Part shown: in pieces, positions 1-11,412 of the stretch
Numbering within the stretch: position 1 is the first letter of the stretch
Layout of the letters: the number at the start of each line of letters is the position of its first letter
Source of the DNA: Brachionus koreanus
Taxonomy: Eukaryota > Rotifera > Eurotatoria > Ploima > Brachionidae
Assembly: GCA_016987375.1 (NCBI GenBank)
Contig: PJRA01000198.1
Location: 1,142,437-1,192,561, forward strand
DNA: 50,125 nt
Direction of reading: 5' to 3'
The notes under the pieces: model-generated
What the model saw: the letters and a program-made list of their open reading frames with translations, nothing else
The model's database searches: none
Told to the model about the DNA's origin: nothing
Made by a program: the position numbers and the translations under genes

Positions 1-167
1 ACCTTTATGATTAATCCTTAAATATCTTCTAATTTTGAGTAAATTTTGCTCTTAAACTTCTTAATTTAAAAACTCTTCAACTCCTCATTTGATCAATAAA
101 TAACATTACCAAAAAATCTTTAATTTGGCAAAAAATGGGTAAAAAAATGTGTGTAAAAAGTAACCTC

Positions 168-341
168 TATTGAGCATTTAAAAGAGGTTTTACAAAATCC
201 GACTCCGGCTGCAAATTCCGAATGAGTACGTACAAAATTTGATTGAATCAATGCCAAAAAGAGTTTTGGCTTGTTATAAGGCCAAAGGCGGACATTTCAA
301 ATATTAAATTTTAAAAATTTCTAAACTTTTGCAACATACTG
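168..341 (+). pseudogene. Tc1/mariner transposase C-terminal remnant with its right end
   Basis: An open stretch encodes IPNEYVQNLIESMPKRVLAC followed by a KAKGGHFKY-stop ending, the classic C-terminus of Tc1-family transposases (family pattern: IP...V..LI.SMP.R...V...KGG.T.Y). Slightly upstream, in a different frame, the sequence reads SIEHLKEVLQ, also typical of the same family, so there is a frameshift between the two parts near position 205. About 34 bp after the stop comes ACTTTTGCAACATACTG followed by TA (342-343), which looks like a Tc1 terminal inverted repeat abutting its TA target. The rest of the element would lie to the left of the window. It is a dead fragment. Confidence 0.75.
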
Positions 342-876
342 TATTTTTTTTATTATCACTTATATAAATTAGTTAAATTTTTTGTTTTTTTTATGTTACT
401 TTTTTGAAGTTTTGCTTTATTTAAACCTAGTTCAAAGAAATATTAAAAATTGAAATATATCTAAATTTAAAAAAGTTTGACATATTGAAATAAAACTTAT
501 CTAAGTATTTTTAAGACTATTAGTAAAAATTAGACAAAATAGAATTCAAAATGCCTTCATTGTCATTTTTTGATTAACTTAAATTAAATTGAAAACATCT
601 TTTTGCAATTATGAATTTTTTATAAAAACTAAACTTACGATAGTTCATTAATTGTATTCAGTTAAAATCAAAAATTTATTAGTATTTATCACTTCCTATG
701 CTTTTCTTCAAATTATCTCCAAAAAAATTCATAATAAAATGAAAAAATGTTTTAATTTTATTCCAAATAATCAGAAAAACTAGCAATTGGTTATATTAGA
801 CACATTTTAGTTTAATTTTATTTTCAATTTTTTTTGGATTTGAGTTTAACACTGCTTTAAAAATTAGAAAGAAATT

Positions 877-1068
877 TTGAGGCTTGAGCAGAGAGATAAC
901 TTTTTCTTTAATAGAACAACTAGTATATGGAATTCGCAGCCAAATCAGGTTACTGGACGAGCAGCAAACAATCACATCAGCTGTCTTAGTATGCATTGTC
1001 AACATACTCACTGGCTAGCCAGCTCCTGCCTCAACAACTACTACTACTACCATCATAAAATTTTTTAA
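877..1068 (+). pseudogene. LINE-type retrotransposon C-terminal scrap
   Basis: The open frame contains the peptide FFFNRTTSIWNSQPNQVT. This resembles the conserved C-terminal motif found just after the reverse transcriptase of many animal non-LTR retrotransposons (pattern: FF..R....WN.LP..VV). The frame then degenerates, and the segment ends in a short run of CTA/CTAC triplets, comparable to the microsatellite tails of such elements. No reverse transcriptase core is present, so this is a 5'-truncated, inactive fragment. Identification rests on one motif and should be treated as likely, not certain. Confidence 0.5.
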
Positions 1069-1284
1069 AAAGCCGTCTAAAATAACCTTCAAGTTTCTAG
1101 TGTTAATAGAAAATCGGTCTATATAAAAAATAGAATTAATCATATGTTTAATCTTATTTAAAGTATTGATTTTTTAAATTTTTTTTTGTCAAATGATTCT
1201 TAAATTTAAAATTTTTATTAAAGAAAAGTAATGAACTAGATTGTTTTAATTTCAAAAAGAATTTTGATAAGCTATCAAAATTAC

Positions 1285-1319
1285 ATATTGAAAGCAATAT
1301 TGAAAGCAATATTGAAAGC
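1285..1319. repeat. 12-bp tandem repeat, about three units
   Basis: The unit ATATTGAAAGCA is repeated almost exactly three times in direct succession (1285-1296, 1297-1308, 1309-1319). It is a small minisatellite in gene-free DNA with no visible coding role. Confidence 0.85.
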
Positions 1320-3852
1320 TTCATAATACTTTAAAATGCCACAACTGGATTTAAAACAAACATTTCAAGTAAAAAAATTGAAAATCTAAAATAATTTTTT
1401 TTTTTTTTAAATAATTCATTATTTCTAAATATTAAAAGTTTGAGTTTAGATAGTTTATGCAATAAATTTTTTTTCTATAGATATTTCAAAAAAATCAAAA
1501 GAAAATTACATATTGTAAAATGATATGGGCGTAGATATTTTTTCTTGTAATAATTTGAAAAATTAAAAAAAATAAAACTCTTGCTCTTAACTCTAGTTAT
1601 ATAATTTAACTAGTTTAAGTAGTTGTTTATTGAATAAATATAAATGGCAAAATCGATGAACAATCAATCAATACACCATGGTATACAGTAATATGTCTGT
1701 GAATTACTTTAAAAATATTTTTATTTTTAAATTGAATTAAATTGATTAAATGAATAAAAGAAAAATAAAAAAAGAGCGTTTATTAAAACTGTTTGTCTAA
1801 ACTATTTGTTTCGGTGAACCTAGGTAAAACTCGAGTTGCATAGAAACGAGTTTCTCATCATAATTTTTGTAAAAAAAGACCATAAAAATTAATTTTTTTT
1901 TTGAAAATAAAATAAATTCAACATTTTTGTTCTTTAGAAATTTCAGCTAGAAAATTAAGTAAAATGCTACAGGTAAATTTTTCTTATCAGAAGCCAAATT
2001 TATCTAGTACTCAAAATTGTGGAATTTTTTTAGTAATTTTCTCTTTTTTTATTTTGTAAATATAACTATCGGCCAAATACAATATTTTGCAAATGTTTTG
2101 GCCCTAATATCAACACGAATGAACGAATTAACACGGATTTTTTGATGGATTTAGGCTAGCATAGGCTTATCGATCTAAAAGTTAGACTTAATCAGTTAAT
2201 AAAAGCTAGTCTAGAGTCTCAAATGGATTAGTTTTGATTAAATTCAAAACAAACGAAAAAGCATTTTGAATTAAAAAGAACTAAAAACTAAAAAAACACG
2301 AAAAGCTTTGATATAATATAAGCTGTAATTTGAGGTAGAATTTTTTTTCTTGTCGGAATAAAAATAAATTTAATTATTCCACTCCAAGTCTAGATACTTG
2401 AAGAAATAGAGTTTTCTCAAAAGAATTTATTTCATTCTCAAAAAGCTCATAAAAAAAACCAAGATATTAAATGTCTGGAAATCTTTTTCAAATATTACTA
2501 ATTATGATAGTTTATTTTAATTTTAAATTCATTTTTTTTATTTATTTATTTATTATTGATTTTGAATTTACGTGCACAAAATTTTTAATCTAAATAAAAA
2601 TTTAAGTTTTCAATAAATTTTGGCATAGAACTAAAATTTTTTAAAATAAATAAATTTGCATTTTGGCTCACTTTAACAGATGGTGTTTTATTTTAATGTT
2701 GTTGTTATTGTAGCTGCTTGATAATTCTAATTACTTATTCAAATCTAGTTCGAATAAGTTTTTGTTCTAAGAATTTAAAACACTTTGTGTCAATTGATAA
2801 ATAATTAATATCAGGTGACTTTATAGAGGCAATATTATTTAAATGACCCACGAGAACAAAATATGATAAAGATAAGAAAAAAGCTATTTTGAAAAATTTT
2901 TATCAACAAGAAAAGACAAAATAAAAACTTTAATATGTAGTTTTTTATGGATAGATTTCAAGAAAAAATAAATTTTAATCACAATAAATGTGTTTTTAGA
3001 TTACAAAATTTGAATAAATTATTCAATTTTGTTGCTACATTTTGAGCTTAATTTGCTCTATACCGTTTGAGAATAAAAATGAGATTATGATTTTTTTAAT
3101 TTTATTTTTTTGTTTGTAAATTTTTTGACCAGACCAGATTAGCTCTAAAATTATGAGCTTTGCATTAATTGAGTAAATATTTAAATTAATTTTTCTAGTT
3201 GTTGTTTTAAATTCAATATTTGAAAACGCCCCAATTTAATTAAAATAACTTTTTTTTTTGTTAACTAGTTGCTTAAGTAAGCGGTAGATAAAATTAAAAT
3301 TCTAAAACCAAAAAACCAGGTCTAGAATGTGATTAATTGATCAGTTTTTTGTTACTCTATGCTAAATTTAAAAATTAATTTATTCAAATAGCTTTTTAAA
3401 TTAATAGACAAAGTTATTAATTTGCAACTCAAATAGATTATGATGTTTTTAATTCTTTGTTTTAATTTTTTTGTATTATAATTTTAAAAAATTAGCATAA
3501 ATTTTTTCTGAGGACCCGCAATTCAATACTAAGCAAGCTAAGAATGCATTAGAGGAACTACTTTTTCATAAGAGAGTTTTCTTCTTCTTCATTATCAGGA
3601 CAAAATAAATTTTATAAATTAGAGATTAGTTGATTTGATTAGATTATTGATATGGAAAAAATAAACTATTCAAGTAGATAGCTGGCGGTTATGTCACCCA
3701 ATCGATTAGAAACTATTTCAATATCGAAAGCGTTCTTTGAATACTAAATTTTTATTTTTTTTTTAAATCAAAATTAACCTTTTTAGATGAGAAAATAATT
3801 TCCATTTCGTTCTAAACAAATGTAATAGAGTTAGTTTTAAATTAAAGTAAAA

Positions 3853-5868
3853 ATGAAGCGAGGTAAGTTATTATGACAAAAAAATGAATTTGAATAAAAA
3901 AATTTTTTTTTTTTTATTTTCTATTTAATTTAGAATTTGTTATTATTTTTTGTATTAAAAAATTTTCGTTTAAGTTATTGGAATTTTTTACAAAAAAAGA
4001 GTTAGAATATCAATTATTCTAATATGCTGCACTGTATTTCTGATATTTTCCCGAATGGTAAATTCAGATAACAAACAGCATCAAATTGAGATAGAACGTT
4101 CAATTTTGAATAATCATTTTGTCAAAAATCACTTGCTGGAAAAAGACATTTCTGTGGAAAAAAATGCTATTGATAATAATAGAGTGATTAATTTTATAAA
4201 GCCAACCGAAAAGCTTAGACCAGATGTTCAAAGAGTTATTGAATTCAATGCAAAAAATCAATTTCAAAATATTCCATTTATACCTGGTAGACAAAATGAG
4301 CGTCCAATAAATCCAAATGAGAATAACATTAACTTTTTATCCAAACTGGAGCGCATAGTTCACATAGATCTAAAAGGAGCACCGCCACAGCCTCACTATT
4401 TCAAAAAATTTATACCCTTCATAAAGCAATTTGGTGCAACTGGCATTCTCTTGGAGTATGAAGACATGTTTCCGTTTGAGGGAAGATTGGCCGAGGCCAG
4501 ACATGGTAATGCCTATTCGGCAGACGATGTAAATATGATTAAATCGTTGGCCAAACAAAATGGTCTGAAAATAATTCCACTTGTACAAACTTATGGTCAC
4601 TTGGAGTGGCTTTTAAAAGTGAAAAGTTTCGCTCATCTCAGAGAAGTTAGCGATTTTCCGCAAGTAATCACTCCCTGTCTGGAAGAATCATACCAAGTTA
4701 TTTTTGAAATGCTTGATCAGGTGATAAAGTATCATTCGGATGTAACCGAGTTTCATGTCGGATGTGACGAGGTCTATTACAAATTAGCTCATGAAAAATG
4801 TGCTAGTATGCCTAATAGTCATGATTTCTCTCAAGTTTTTATCCAGTAATTTAACTATTAAATTTATTTAGAAAATAAAAATGTTTATTTTATTTTTTTT
4901 TTAAAATAATTAGACACTTGGTAAAAATAGCCACATATGTTCGCTCAAAAATACCAAATGTTAAGGTAATATTTTGGGATGATATGATGCATGGAATAGA
5001 AGAGCAAACACTGATGCAATTTAAAAGACAAATAGAAAAACTTGATTTACAGCCGATGATGTGGGGCTATATGGAAAATGTTGAGACATACTTTCAGCCA
5101 GATCTTTATGTCAAATACGGAAATGTTTTTGGTAAAATATGGATTGCTTCGGCCTATAAAGGCGCCAGTGGTGAATTGGCCACCATCACCAGCATTAAGC
5201 ATCATTATTTAAATCATGTATCATGGATTGATGTGATGAAAGAAAAAGTGTCGAATAAAATTTTGGACTTTATTGGAATTGCCTTCACTGGCTGGTCGAG
5301 ATACGATCATTTTTTGACTTTGTGTGACATTTTGCCTCAGGCAATACCGTCATTGGTGTTTAATTTGCAAGTAATGCAATATGGTCCACTTGACGACCAA
5401 AAAAAACAAGAAATAACCAAAATGCTGGGCTGTTCTGGTCAAATTCCATGGGACGGAGTGGTAAATTATCCGGTTAGGTGCAATTTTCCTGGCCATGAAG
5501 TCTACGAAGCAATGCTGCCTCTTCAGTCTTTGCTACAGGCACTCAAATCAGACATGGAATTTGCTGAAAAGTATGTATCACCTATGAACCTTGAATATGC
5601 TTATTTGCACAAAAAACGAACTACAGAAGTACTGGAACGAGTACAATACACTTATTCTTCAATGGTTGACTTTAAAGATAGATTTATTGAAGCATGTAAT
5701 ACAATGTTTTGGCCTGATGTAGCTAATGAGTGGCTTTTGGTCTATTTTATACCACACTTTGATCCGCTTTACAACATGATAGCAAGAGTTAAAAATTTGT
5801 CTTCTCAAAAAGTTTGGTCTCCAAGACCTTTGCCAATCAAGCTCAAACAGTATCCAAAATATTTTTAA
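3853..5868 (+). CDS. HEXD: Hexosaminidase D-like glycoside hydrolase (GH20-related), type II membrane form
   Basis: Three exons: 3853-3862, 4002-4845, 4914-5868; 602 residues. Hexosaminidase D removes terminal N-acetylgalactosamine/N-acetylglucosamine from glycans. Family hallmarks seen: a GH20-like barrel start with HIDLKGAPPQPHYF, then GATGILLEYEDMFPF, then IIPLVQTYGHLEWLLK, and the catalytic Asp-Glu pair in HVGCDEVYYKL (about residues 259-260). The downstream half contains FWDDMMHG and FTGWSRYDH. Exon 1 codes only MKR plus one base. Joined to exon 2 it gives a basic N-terminus followed by about 16 hydrophobic residues (ISIILICCTVFLIFS), a signal anchor. This predicts a Golgi/secretory type II protein, longer than the roughly 490-residue human cytosolic/nuclear HEXD. 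The alternative start at 4055 would lose the anchor; the tiny first exon is supported by a perfect GTAAGT donor. An AATAAA lies near 6007. Confidence 0.9.
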
Positions 5869-6310
5869 TAATAGTTAATGAGTTGTATATTGTTTATAGA
5901 CTCGGTTGAAAAATTTCCAAATTTTACTTTTTTTTTTTACAAAAAAAATTTAGAGTTTTGGTGATAGACAATGTTGTTTATTTTTTTTTATAATGAAAAT
6001 TTTAGGAATAAAAAGCCATCAATTGTTTATCTTTGATTTTAAGTTTATTTTTCAAATAAAATTTTTGTATAAAATCTAATTACTTAATTATTTAACATTT
6101 TAAAAAATCTCTAAAGCAAAAAAAATGAAAAAAATTTTTTTGATTTTGATATTTTTTTTCTAAAAAAGAAATTAAGGAGTAGTTTTGTCAACCTTTTATG
6201 TTTCCTCATTTTTTCCATTTAAATAAAAATATTTAGTAACTAAAAATACACATCTTGATGTAGATGATCATTCCAAAATACAAGTTCAATTCAAAGAGTT
6301 AATTTTTACA

Positions 6311-6342
6311 TATTTAAATTAATTTTAAAATTAATTTAAATA
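6311..6342. repeat. 32-bp perfect palindrome, all A/T
   Basis: The two 16-bp halves are exact reverse complements with no spacer; the left half reads TATTTAAATTAATTTT. It lies between two convergent 3' ends. Perfect symmetry at this length is unusual even in A+T-rich DNA, but no function can be assigned. Confidence 0.85.
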
Positions 6343-6419
6343 GTTTAAATGTGTAACACATTTTAAATTTTATATAGTCTGTAGAAAAATAGAATAGTTT
6401 TAAAAAAATATGTTTTCAC

Positions 6420-6525
6420 ACAAAGAATGGAATGACATGGGGAGAAGCAAGGGTAAAGGAAAAAGATCGGCTTAATGAGTGGAAATCAAAAGTAATGAAC
6501 CTATGCTCTACAAGGAGTAAAAAAA
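6420..6525 (+). pseudogene. LINE-type retrotransposon C-terminal scrap
   Basis: A short open frame reads TWGEARVKEKDRLNEWKSKV and ends MNLCSTRS. This resembles the extreme C-terminus of several non-LTR retrotransposon polyproteins (pattern: SW.EA...A.DR..WR..V..LCS). The local base composition is clearly richer than the surroundings. There is no start codon or reverse transcriptase, so it is a truncated remnant. Confidence 0.5.
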
Positions 6526-6544
6526 AAATTTTAACACATCAATT

Positions 6545-6600
6545 TTATTTTATTTATTTATTATTTCAATGAACGCCTTTAATTTGATGTTAAAAAAAAG
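6545..6600 (-). repeat. LINE 3'-end motif (copy 1 of 3)
   Basis: A run of TTTAT/TTATT repeats is followed by TTTCAATGAACGCCTTTAA and then TTTGATGTTAAAAA. The same arrangement recurs in the KLHL10 intron (about 8944-8995) and the UTP6 intron (about 48010-48062). Read on the minus strand it is a short conserved stretch ending in an AATAA-type microsatellite, as at the 3' end of a LINE. Related copies contain the near-palindrome CGCCTTTAAGGCG. Confidence 0.6.
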
Positions 6601-6617
6601 TAATATATTTATTTATC

Positions 6618-6840
6618 AGGATACATATAAGGATACATATAAGGATGCATATAAGAATACATGTTGGGATACATGTGGGGTTAAATAGAGGATACACGCG
6701 GAGATAAAAATTTGAAAAAAAAAAAATTTATTAATTTTATTAATTATTCTATGTTACAAAATATAAAAAAATAAAAATGCTGATAAAAAAAACTAACTAA
6801 GAAAAACCAAAAAGATATAAAATGTTTTATTGTTATATTG
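6618..6840 (+). mobile_element. Partial, uninterrupted copy of the 26.7-27.5 kb inverted-repeat element
   Basis: From the GGATACATATAAGGATGCAT array through AAAAAGATATAAAATGTTTT this copy matches the interior of the element at 26725-27483 nearly base for base. It lacks both terminal inverted repeats, so it is truncated on both sides. It also lacks the roughly 160-bp LINE-derived insert present in the other copy, and so preserves the empty site. Confidence 0.8.
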
Positions 6841-7101
6841 GTAAATATAAAGGTTTAATTATTAAAGAGAGATTAGTTTTCAAAATAATTGATACTGAAA
6901 CTTGAACATAACACACAGGAATTAATTGAAACAAGATAATTGTTGATCAATAATATTTTTTATTCAATTTACTTAAATAAAAATCAAAATTTTACTCAAA
7001 TTTGGTTAATGCAAGCAAATTTTTAAAATAAAATTTTTGCTTATAAAAATCCTTTATATTAAAAACACTTCTTTTTTTTCTAAAAATAAAATTTTTCTAT
7101 T

Positions 7102-10100
7102 CTAATTAAAACTTCTTAAATAATTGATATAATTTTGAGATAAATTGAAAACATTGTTAAGAAATTGTCTATTCATTTTGTCCTCGAATTTTGTTCGAAT
7201 AACCAAGGCCGAAAAAGGCCTAATGTGATCAATATCATTAAAAACACACACCGACAATGCACTTCTATTCAAATTCATTTTTTCTTTTCTCTTCCACCTA
7301 TTTTCCTCTGCACTGTAGCATTCTACGCTAGCAATCGTTGTTATCCCATTAAAACCTCCCATTACAAAGATGCAGTTATCGAAAACGGCAAGACCAAAAT
7401 TACTTCTAGGACTATTCATATCAGCTTCTCTTGTCCATTTTCTCGATTTTAAATCAAATTTTTCGCAGGTATCCAAACGCAAAAAGCCATCGTAGCCCCC
7501 AATGGCATACAAACAACCCATATAACTTACAAGTCCAACACCACTTCTTTTTGAATTCATTCTACTAATGAGAGTCCAGCGGTTTGTTTGAGGATCATAG
7601 AATTCAACAGTGTCGACACAATCGGACCCGTTGAAGCCTCCACAAATGTATATTTTTCCATTTAGTTCGGCAGCACTAGCATCACTACGAAATTCATTCA
7701 TGTCTGGTATAAAACTCCACTGATTTTTCTCCAAATTGTATTGCTCGGCTGTCTTGTGGCGTCCATAGCCATCAAATCCTCCCATTGCATAGATAATTCC
7801 ATTATAGCTAGCCACACTTACATAACATCTTTTGATATTCATTGGGGCCATCTCTTGCCATTCTCGCTTTTTAATACTAAATTTTCTACAATTATTAAAA
7901 TATTGAGTTCCATCAAAACCTCCGATTATGTAAATGTAATCTGCAATTACCAAACAACCATGATATGCTCTAGGTGCCCTATCTAAATACTCAAAATTTT
8001 GCCATATGCTGGCATTTGGATCAAAAGTTTCTATGGAGTTAGTTGGCGAGCCGGATGACCAGCCGCCGACGACCACTAGTAATTCATGAGGTACCCTCGG
8101 TCTCAGACGAATATCTGACAAAGTAGCCATCTTAATATTTAAAAAAAAATTATTTTCTTTTTTTTTTGTTTTCAATTATTAATTACTTTTTGATTAGAAT
8201 ATTCAATTAAATATTTTGAACAATTATTTAAAAATTCAATTATTTGAAATGAATGTTGCACTAGAGGATGTGATCGAATTTTTTCAATAAAAAATTTTTT
8301 GTCTATAAAACCAAATCGAATTGATTTAAGCAAATTTAGAAAATATTCCTCTCTGTCATTATCGAATTCAATCCATTTAGTTATTATTTCAAATAGATCA
8401 TTTTCATTTCTTAAATTCAGCTCGTCAGATACAATTATTTCATTGAACTCTTCAAAACTAAGCTCAAATATTTCTGTGCTTGATTTAGTTACTTGTAAGA
8501 AATTTCGCCTAAAATATTTCAGAAATTAGTTAATTATTCTTTGTGTGTGCTTAGAAAAAAAAGTTTAATAGTAAAATTAATAAAAAATTTGCTTATTTCT
8601 CAAACTTTACTTTGCTAAGTTTTCAAAACTCGGCAATGTGAAATTCTAGGAAAAATGGAAAACGTTTAAAGGCAAATAATTTGTTTTCTAATATGTCCAA
8701 ATTGTTTCTGAAAACATGATAATATGGTAATAGTTTTTACAGACGAATTCTAAGCTCAGCAAAAACTCGTCATCAAAAGACATTTAATAAAAATATGCAA
8801 TAAATTACATAGCTTTGAAGAGAAAATTTTTTCAAACATTCCAAAATTTAAATTTGAATTTTTTGAGTCTTGGAAAATGTGAAACAGACACACAGTATAC
8901 AAGACACTTCAAACAAGAAAAATACTAGTAAAAAGAGATATACTTACTATTATTACTATTATTTATTTCAATGAACGCCTTTAAGGCAATGTTTAAACAA
9001 AAAAACAAAATTAAAATTTTAATTATTCTAAATATATTTAATTATCATTATTGAATAACGAAATTAAGTAAAGTATCTGTTAAAGTAATTAAATTGATAA
9101 CTAAATAAATAAATTTTTATCTAAAATATTTTTTTTTTTTAATTTAATTAAATGATAAAATAAATAGGAAAAAAAGATTTTTAACACTCAAAGTCCGGAG
9201 AGATTTTTCAACACATTATATTTAACTCGTTTTTATGCATTTTTTCACTGAAAATAAAATTTTTTTTTTATAAAAATTAAATATTTAAATTATTAAATAT
9301 TAAAATATTTTGATTGTTGAAAAAAAAATTTATATTTATTGAATAAAAAAAACAAAAGGAGCTCAAAAGACCCCTTCGGCCTTTGAGTCTTTAAAACTTA
9401 CAAAAAACAATTTTAAAACATCTTAGAGAAGGAACAGCCAAAATTTTTTTTTATCATTTCGATCAAAATTTAAATAAGTTTAATTAGGGATGCTAATCTC
9501 TCTATTTGAATAGATTAAAATATTTTTTAATTAAATTTATTTGAAATTAAAGAAAAAAACAGAATCGGGTGAAAAGTTACTGAAACTAGCTCATAAAGTG
9601 TAATTTTCAACTGTGAAGTATCATTCATTCAAACTTAAGATGTCTAAAAACTAAAATTTTTTAAACAAATTTAGGATTTCAAAATAAATAGAAGTGTGCT
9701 TTGGCTCTTTAACATTGCCTCAAAAATTTAATTGAGTGAAAATTTTAAAATCTCTATAGAAAATCTTAAATTTTAAAAATAAGTTCCTAAAAATTTTGAG
9801 TAATGGTGAACAAGTATGTTATGTATTTTTAGAAAAAAAAATATAAATCGAAATTTTTTAAAATTTAAAATTTACATTAAAAATGAATCAGCTGCGTTTT
9901 TTAGCGATTGACAATAAAAAGCCGAGGCAAATTTTCTAATACCAATTACATTGTCAAAATCAATCTGTCTTTGTAGAAATTCATTACATTTGGAAACAAG
10001 ACCGAATATTTGAAAACGGTCTGCAGCTGGAAGCAATTTTAGAACATTATTTGACGTTATTTCTACATCTCGGCTATATGACCATTCTAAAAAGGCAAAA

Positions 10101-10511
10101 TTAATTATCATTGCTTTCTAGGATAAAAGTAAATTTTATTTGCCAATTATTAATTTCATTGTATTTGAGTCGATATCTTTGATATGCGCCACTTGACTCT
10201 CAGTTTCTTTCATTCCGTTTGTAAATAGGGCATAAAAATAAGTGCTTGTTGCTTTAAGTGTTTAAAATAGAATTTTTAAGTGAAAATCTACAGAATTTAC
10301 CACTAAGAACTATGCGATGTATGGGAAATTGAGTTAAATCGTCGCATGCTATTATGCAATCACAAAGCTTGTTTTGACATCTTAAATTGTTCAAAATATC
10401 ACAGGCCCGAAAGCTTAGTCGCCGATTATTGTTTAGATTCGAATCAAATGAGGAACATATCATTGAATTTTTTGGTGATAAATTAATTTTTTTTAGTAAT
10501 AGCTCACTCAT
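7102..10511 (-). CDS. KLHL10: BTB-BACK-Kelch protein, KLHL10-like CUL3 adaptor
   Basis: Five exons on the minus strand: 10301-10511, 10144-10251, 9876-10086, 8187-8508, 7102-8130; 626 residues against about 608 in human KLHL10. Order of parts: BTB (about residues 36-135; NKLCDCII, HRIVLSATSTYFYALFTNGM), BACK (about 140-280; FEEFNEIIVSDELNLRNEND), then six kelch repeats from the start of the last exon. Each kelch repeat carries a GG doublet: VVVGGWSSGSP, IYIIGGFDG, IYAMGGFDGYG, IYICGGFNG, LYAIGGYDG, IFVMGGFNG. GGWSSGSPTNSIETFD and RCYVSVASYNGIIYAMGGFD are close to KLHL10. In vertebrates KLHL10 is a testis-specific substrate receptor for the CUL3 ubiquitin ligase; a germline role here is inference. 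Intron 2 (10087-10143) appears to be GC..AG. Intron 3 (8509-9875) is 1.37 kb and carries two mobile-element remnants. Confidence 0.9.
8944..8995 (-). repeat. LINE 3'-end motif (copy 2), inside KLHL10 intron 3
   Basis: A TATTAC/TATT microsatellite is followed by TTTCAATGAACGCCTTTAAG and GGCAATGTTTAAACA. It is the same motif as at 6.55 kb and 48.0 kb, in the same orientation. It helps explain why this intron is about 25 times longer than its neighbours. Confidence 0.65.
9181..9394. mobile_element. piggyBac-type miniature element, TTAA-flanked (in KLHL10 intron 3)
   Basis: The left end reads TTAACACTCAAAGTCCGGAG. The right end, reverse-complemented, reads TTAAAGACTCAAAGGCCGAA. Both are bounded by TTAA (9181-9184 and 9391-9394), the target site of piggyBac elements. 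The roughly 200-bp interior is A/T-only filler with no frame. The ends resemble those of the better-preserved copy at 17719-17941. It is a non-autonomous, somewhat degraded copy. Confidence 0.7.
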
Positions 10512-11045
10512 TAAATTAGCTTATTAAAAGCATCTAATAATAAGGAAATTTTCACTGGGTTTATTTATAAGAATCTATACGAACTCAAAATAACTTGAAA
10601 ATAAGAATAATTAATTTAAATTCTTGTGGAGATTTGAATTTTATTTTTAGAAATTTCCTTGGTTTTCAACAGAAAAGCTAAAACAAAAAATTTTTGTTAA
10701 TTTTTGTCTTTTTTTTTCTCTAATCTAATTTGAGTTATCTAATAAACATTTCTAAACATTAAATAGCAATTCAATTTTTCAATTTAATCACTTAGGAATA
10801 TTATGAACCTAATTTAACTTAATTTATTTTTTCGAATTGTGAAATTAAAATACGAACAAATAAAAAATACTTCCTATTTTGATAAATTAAAATCTAGTAG
10901 AAATAAAAATATTTTAAAATGATACTTTTTTTTATTAAAACATTTTCTTTTATGCAAATGTTTAAAAAAAGGACAAAAAATAAAACATTTTAATTGATAA
11001 TTGATTTGATTTCTTGAGAAAAAAAAATTAAAAATTTTACTTTAC

Positions 11046-11140
11046 AGATAACAAAAAGGGTGCAACAAAGTATGCTGCACTTTTTGGCAATATTTTTTAA
11101 AAAGTTTTTAATTTTAGTATATTTTAATTTATCAAAATAT
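11046..11140. repeat. Dispersed repeat with GTGCA...TGCAC inverted motif (copy 1)
   Basis: GGTGCAACAAAGTATGCTGC followed by ACTTTTT, then TATATTTTAATTTATCAAAA, recurs at about 32995-33080 in the same orientation. The GTGCA/TGCAC arms form a small inverted repeat around AAAGTATGC. It is probably the end of an uncharacterised mobile element. Confidence 0.6.
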
Positions 11141-11379
11141 GAAGTATTTTTTATTTGAATTTCACTAAACCCAGTTAAATAGTATTTTAATAGCTTTTAT
11201 ACATCATCTTATTGTATGATCTTATTTATTTTCAATTTTTCAGCTAAGTGTAAAATCGAATTTTCATCTATTTCATATCAATTTGAAGGACAGAGTTAGT
11301 TTTATTAAAAATCTTTTAAAAAAAAATATTTTTATTAGATAAATTTTTAAAAAAAAAATTAATAAAAATAAGAAAAAAA

Positions 11380-11412
11380 ATAGTGGGTCTAAATTTTTGT
11401 GCAATACTGTAT
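11380..11412. mobile_element. Possible isolated Tc1/mariner terminus
   Basis: The sequence AAATTTTTGTGCAATACTG followed by TA resembles the right terminus of Tc1/mariner elements and the end seen at 325-343. No transposase or partner terminus was found nearby. This is weak evidence based on a short motif. Confidence 0.3.

Larger units (their letters stand above)
1..3852. other. Gene-free A+T-rich stretch with transposon scraps
   Basis: No multi-exon gene could be assembled here on either strand. The stretch holds a Tc1/mariner transposase tail at its left edge, a LINE C-terminal scrap near 0.9-1.07 kb and a short 12-bp tandem repeat near 1.3 kb, each listed separately. The last 170 bp or so (about 3680-3850) is less monotonous than the rest and lies directly before the hexosaminidase D start codon, so it is the likely promoter, though I see no unambiguous TATA box. 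Confidence 0.6.
5869..7101. other. Intergenic region between two convergent genes
   Basis: The region separates the 3' ends of hexosaminidase D and the BTB-Kelch gene. It contains AATAAA signals (for example near 6007), a 32-bp perfect palindrome, a LINE C-terminal scrap, a LINE 3'-end motif and a partial copy of the inverted-repeat element found at 26.7-27.5 kb, each listed separately. No further gene is visible. Confidence 0.6.

Noticed and set aside
7165..7452. 95-codon plus-strand frame
   Set aside because: Antisense to the last kelch exon of the KLHL10-like gene; no independent support.
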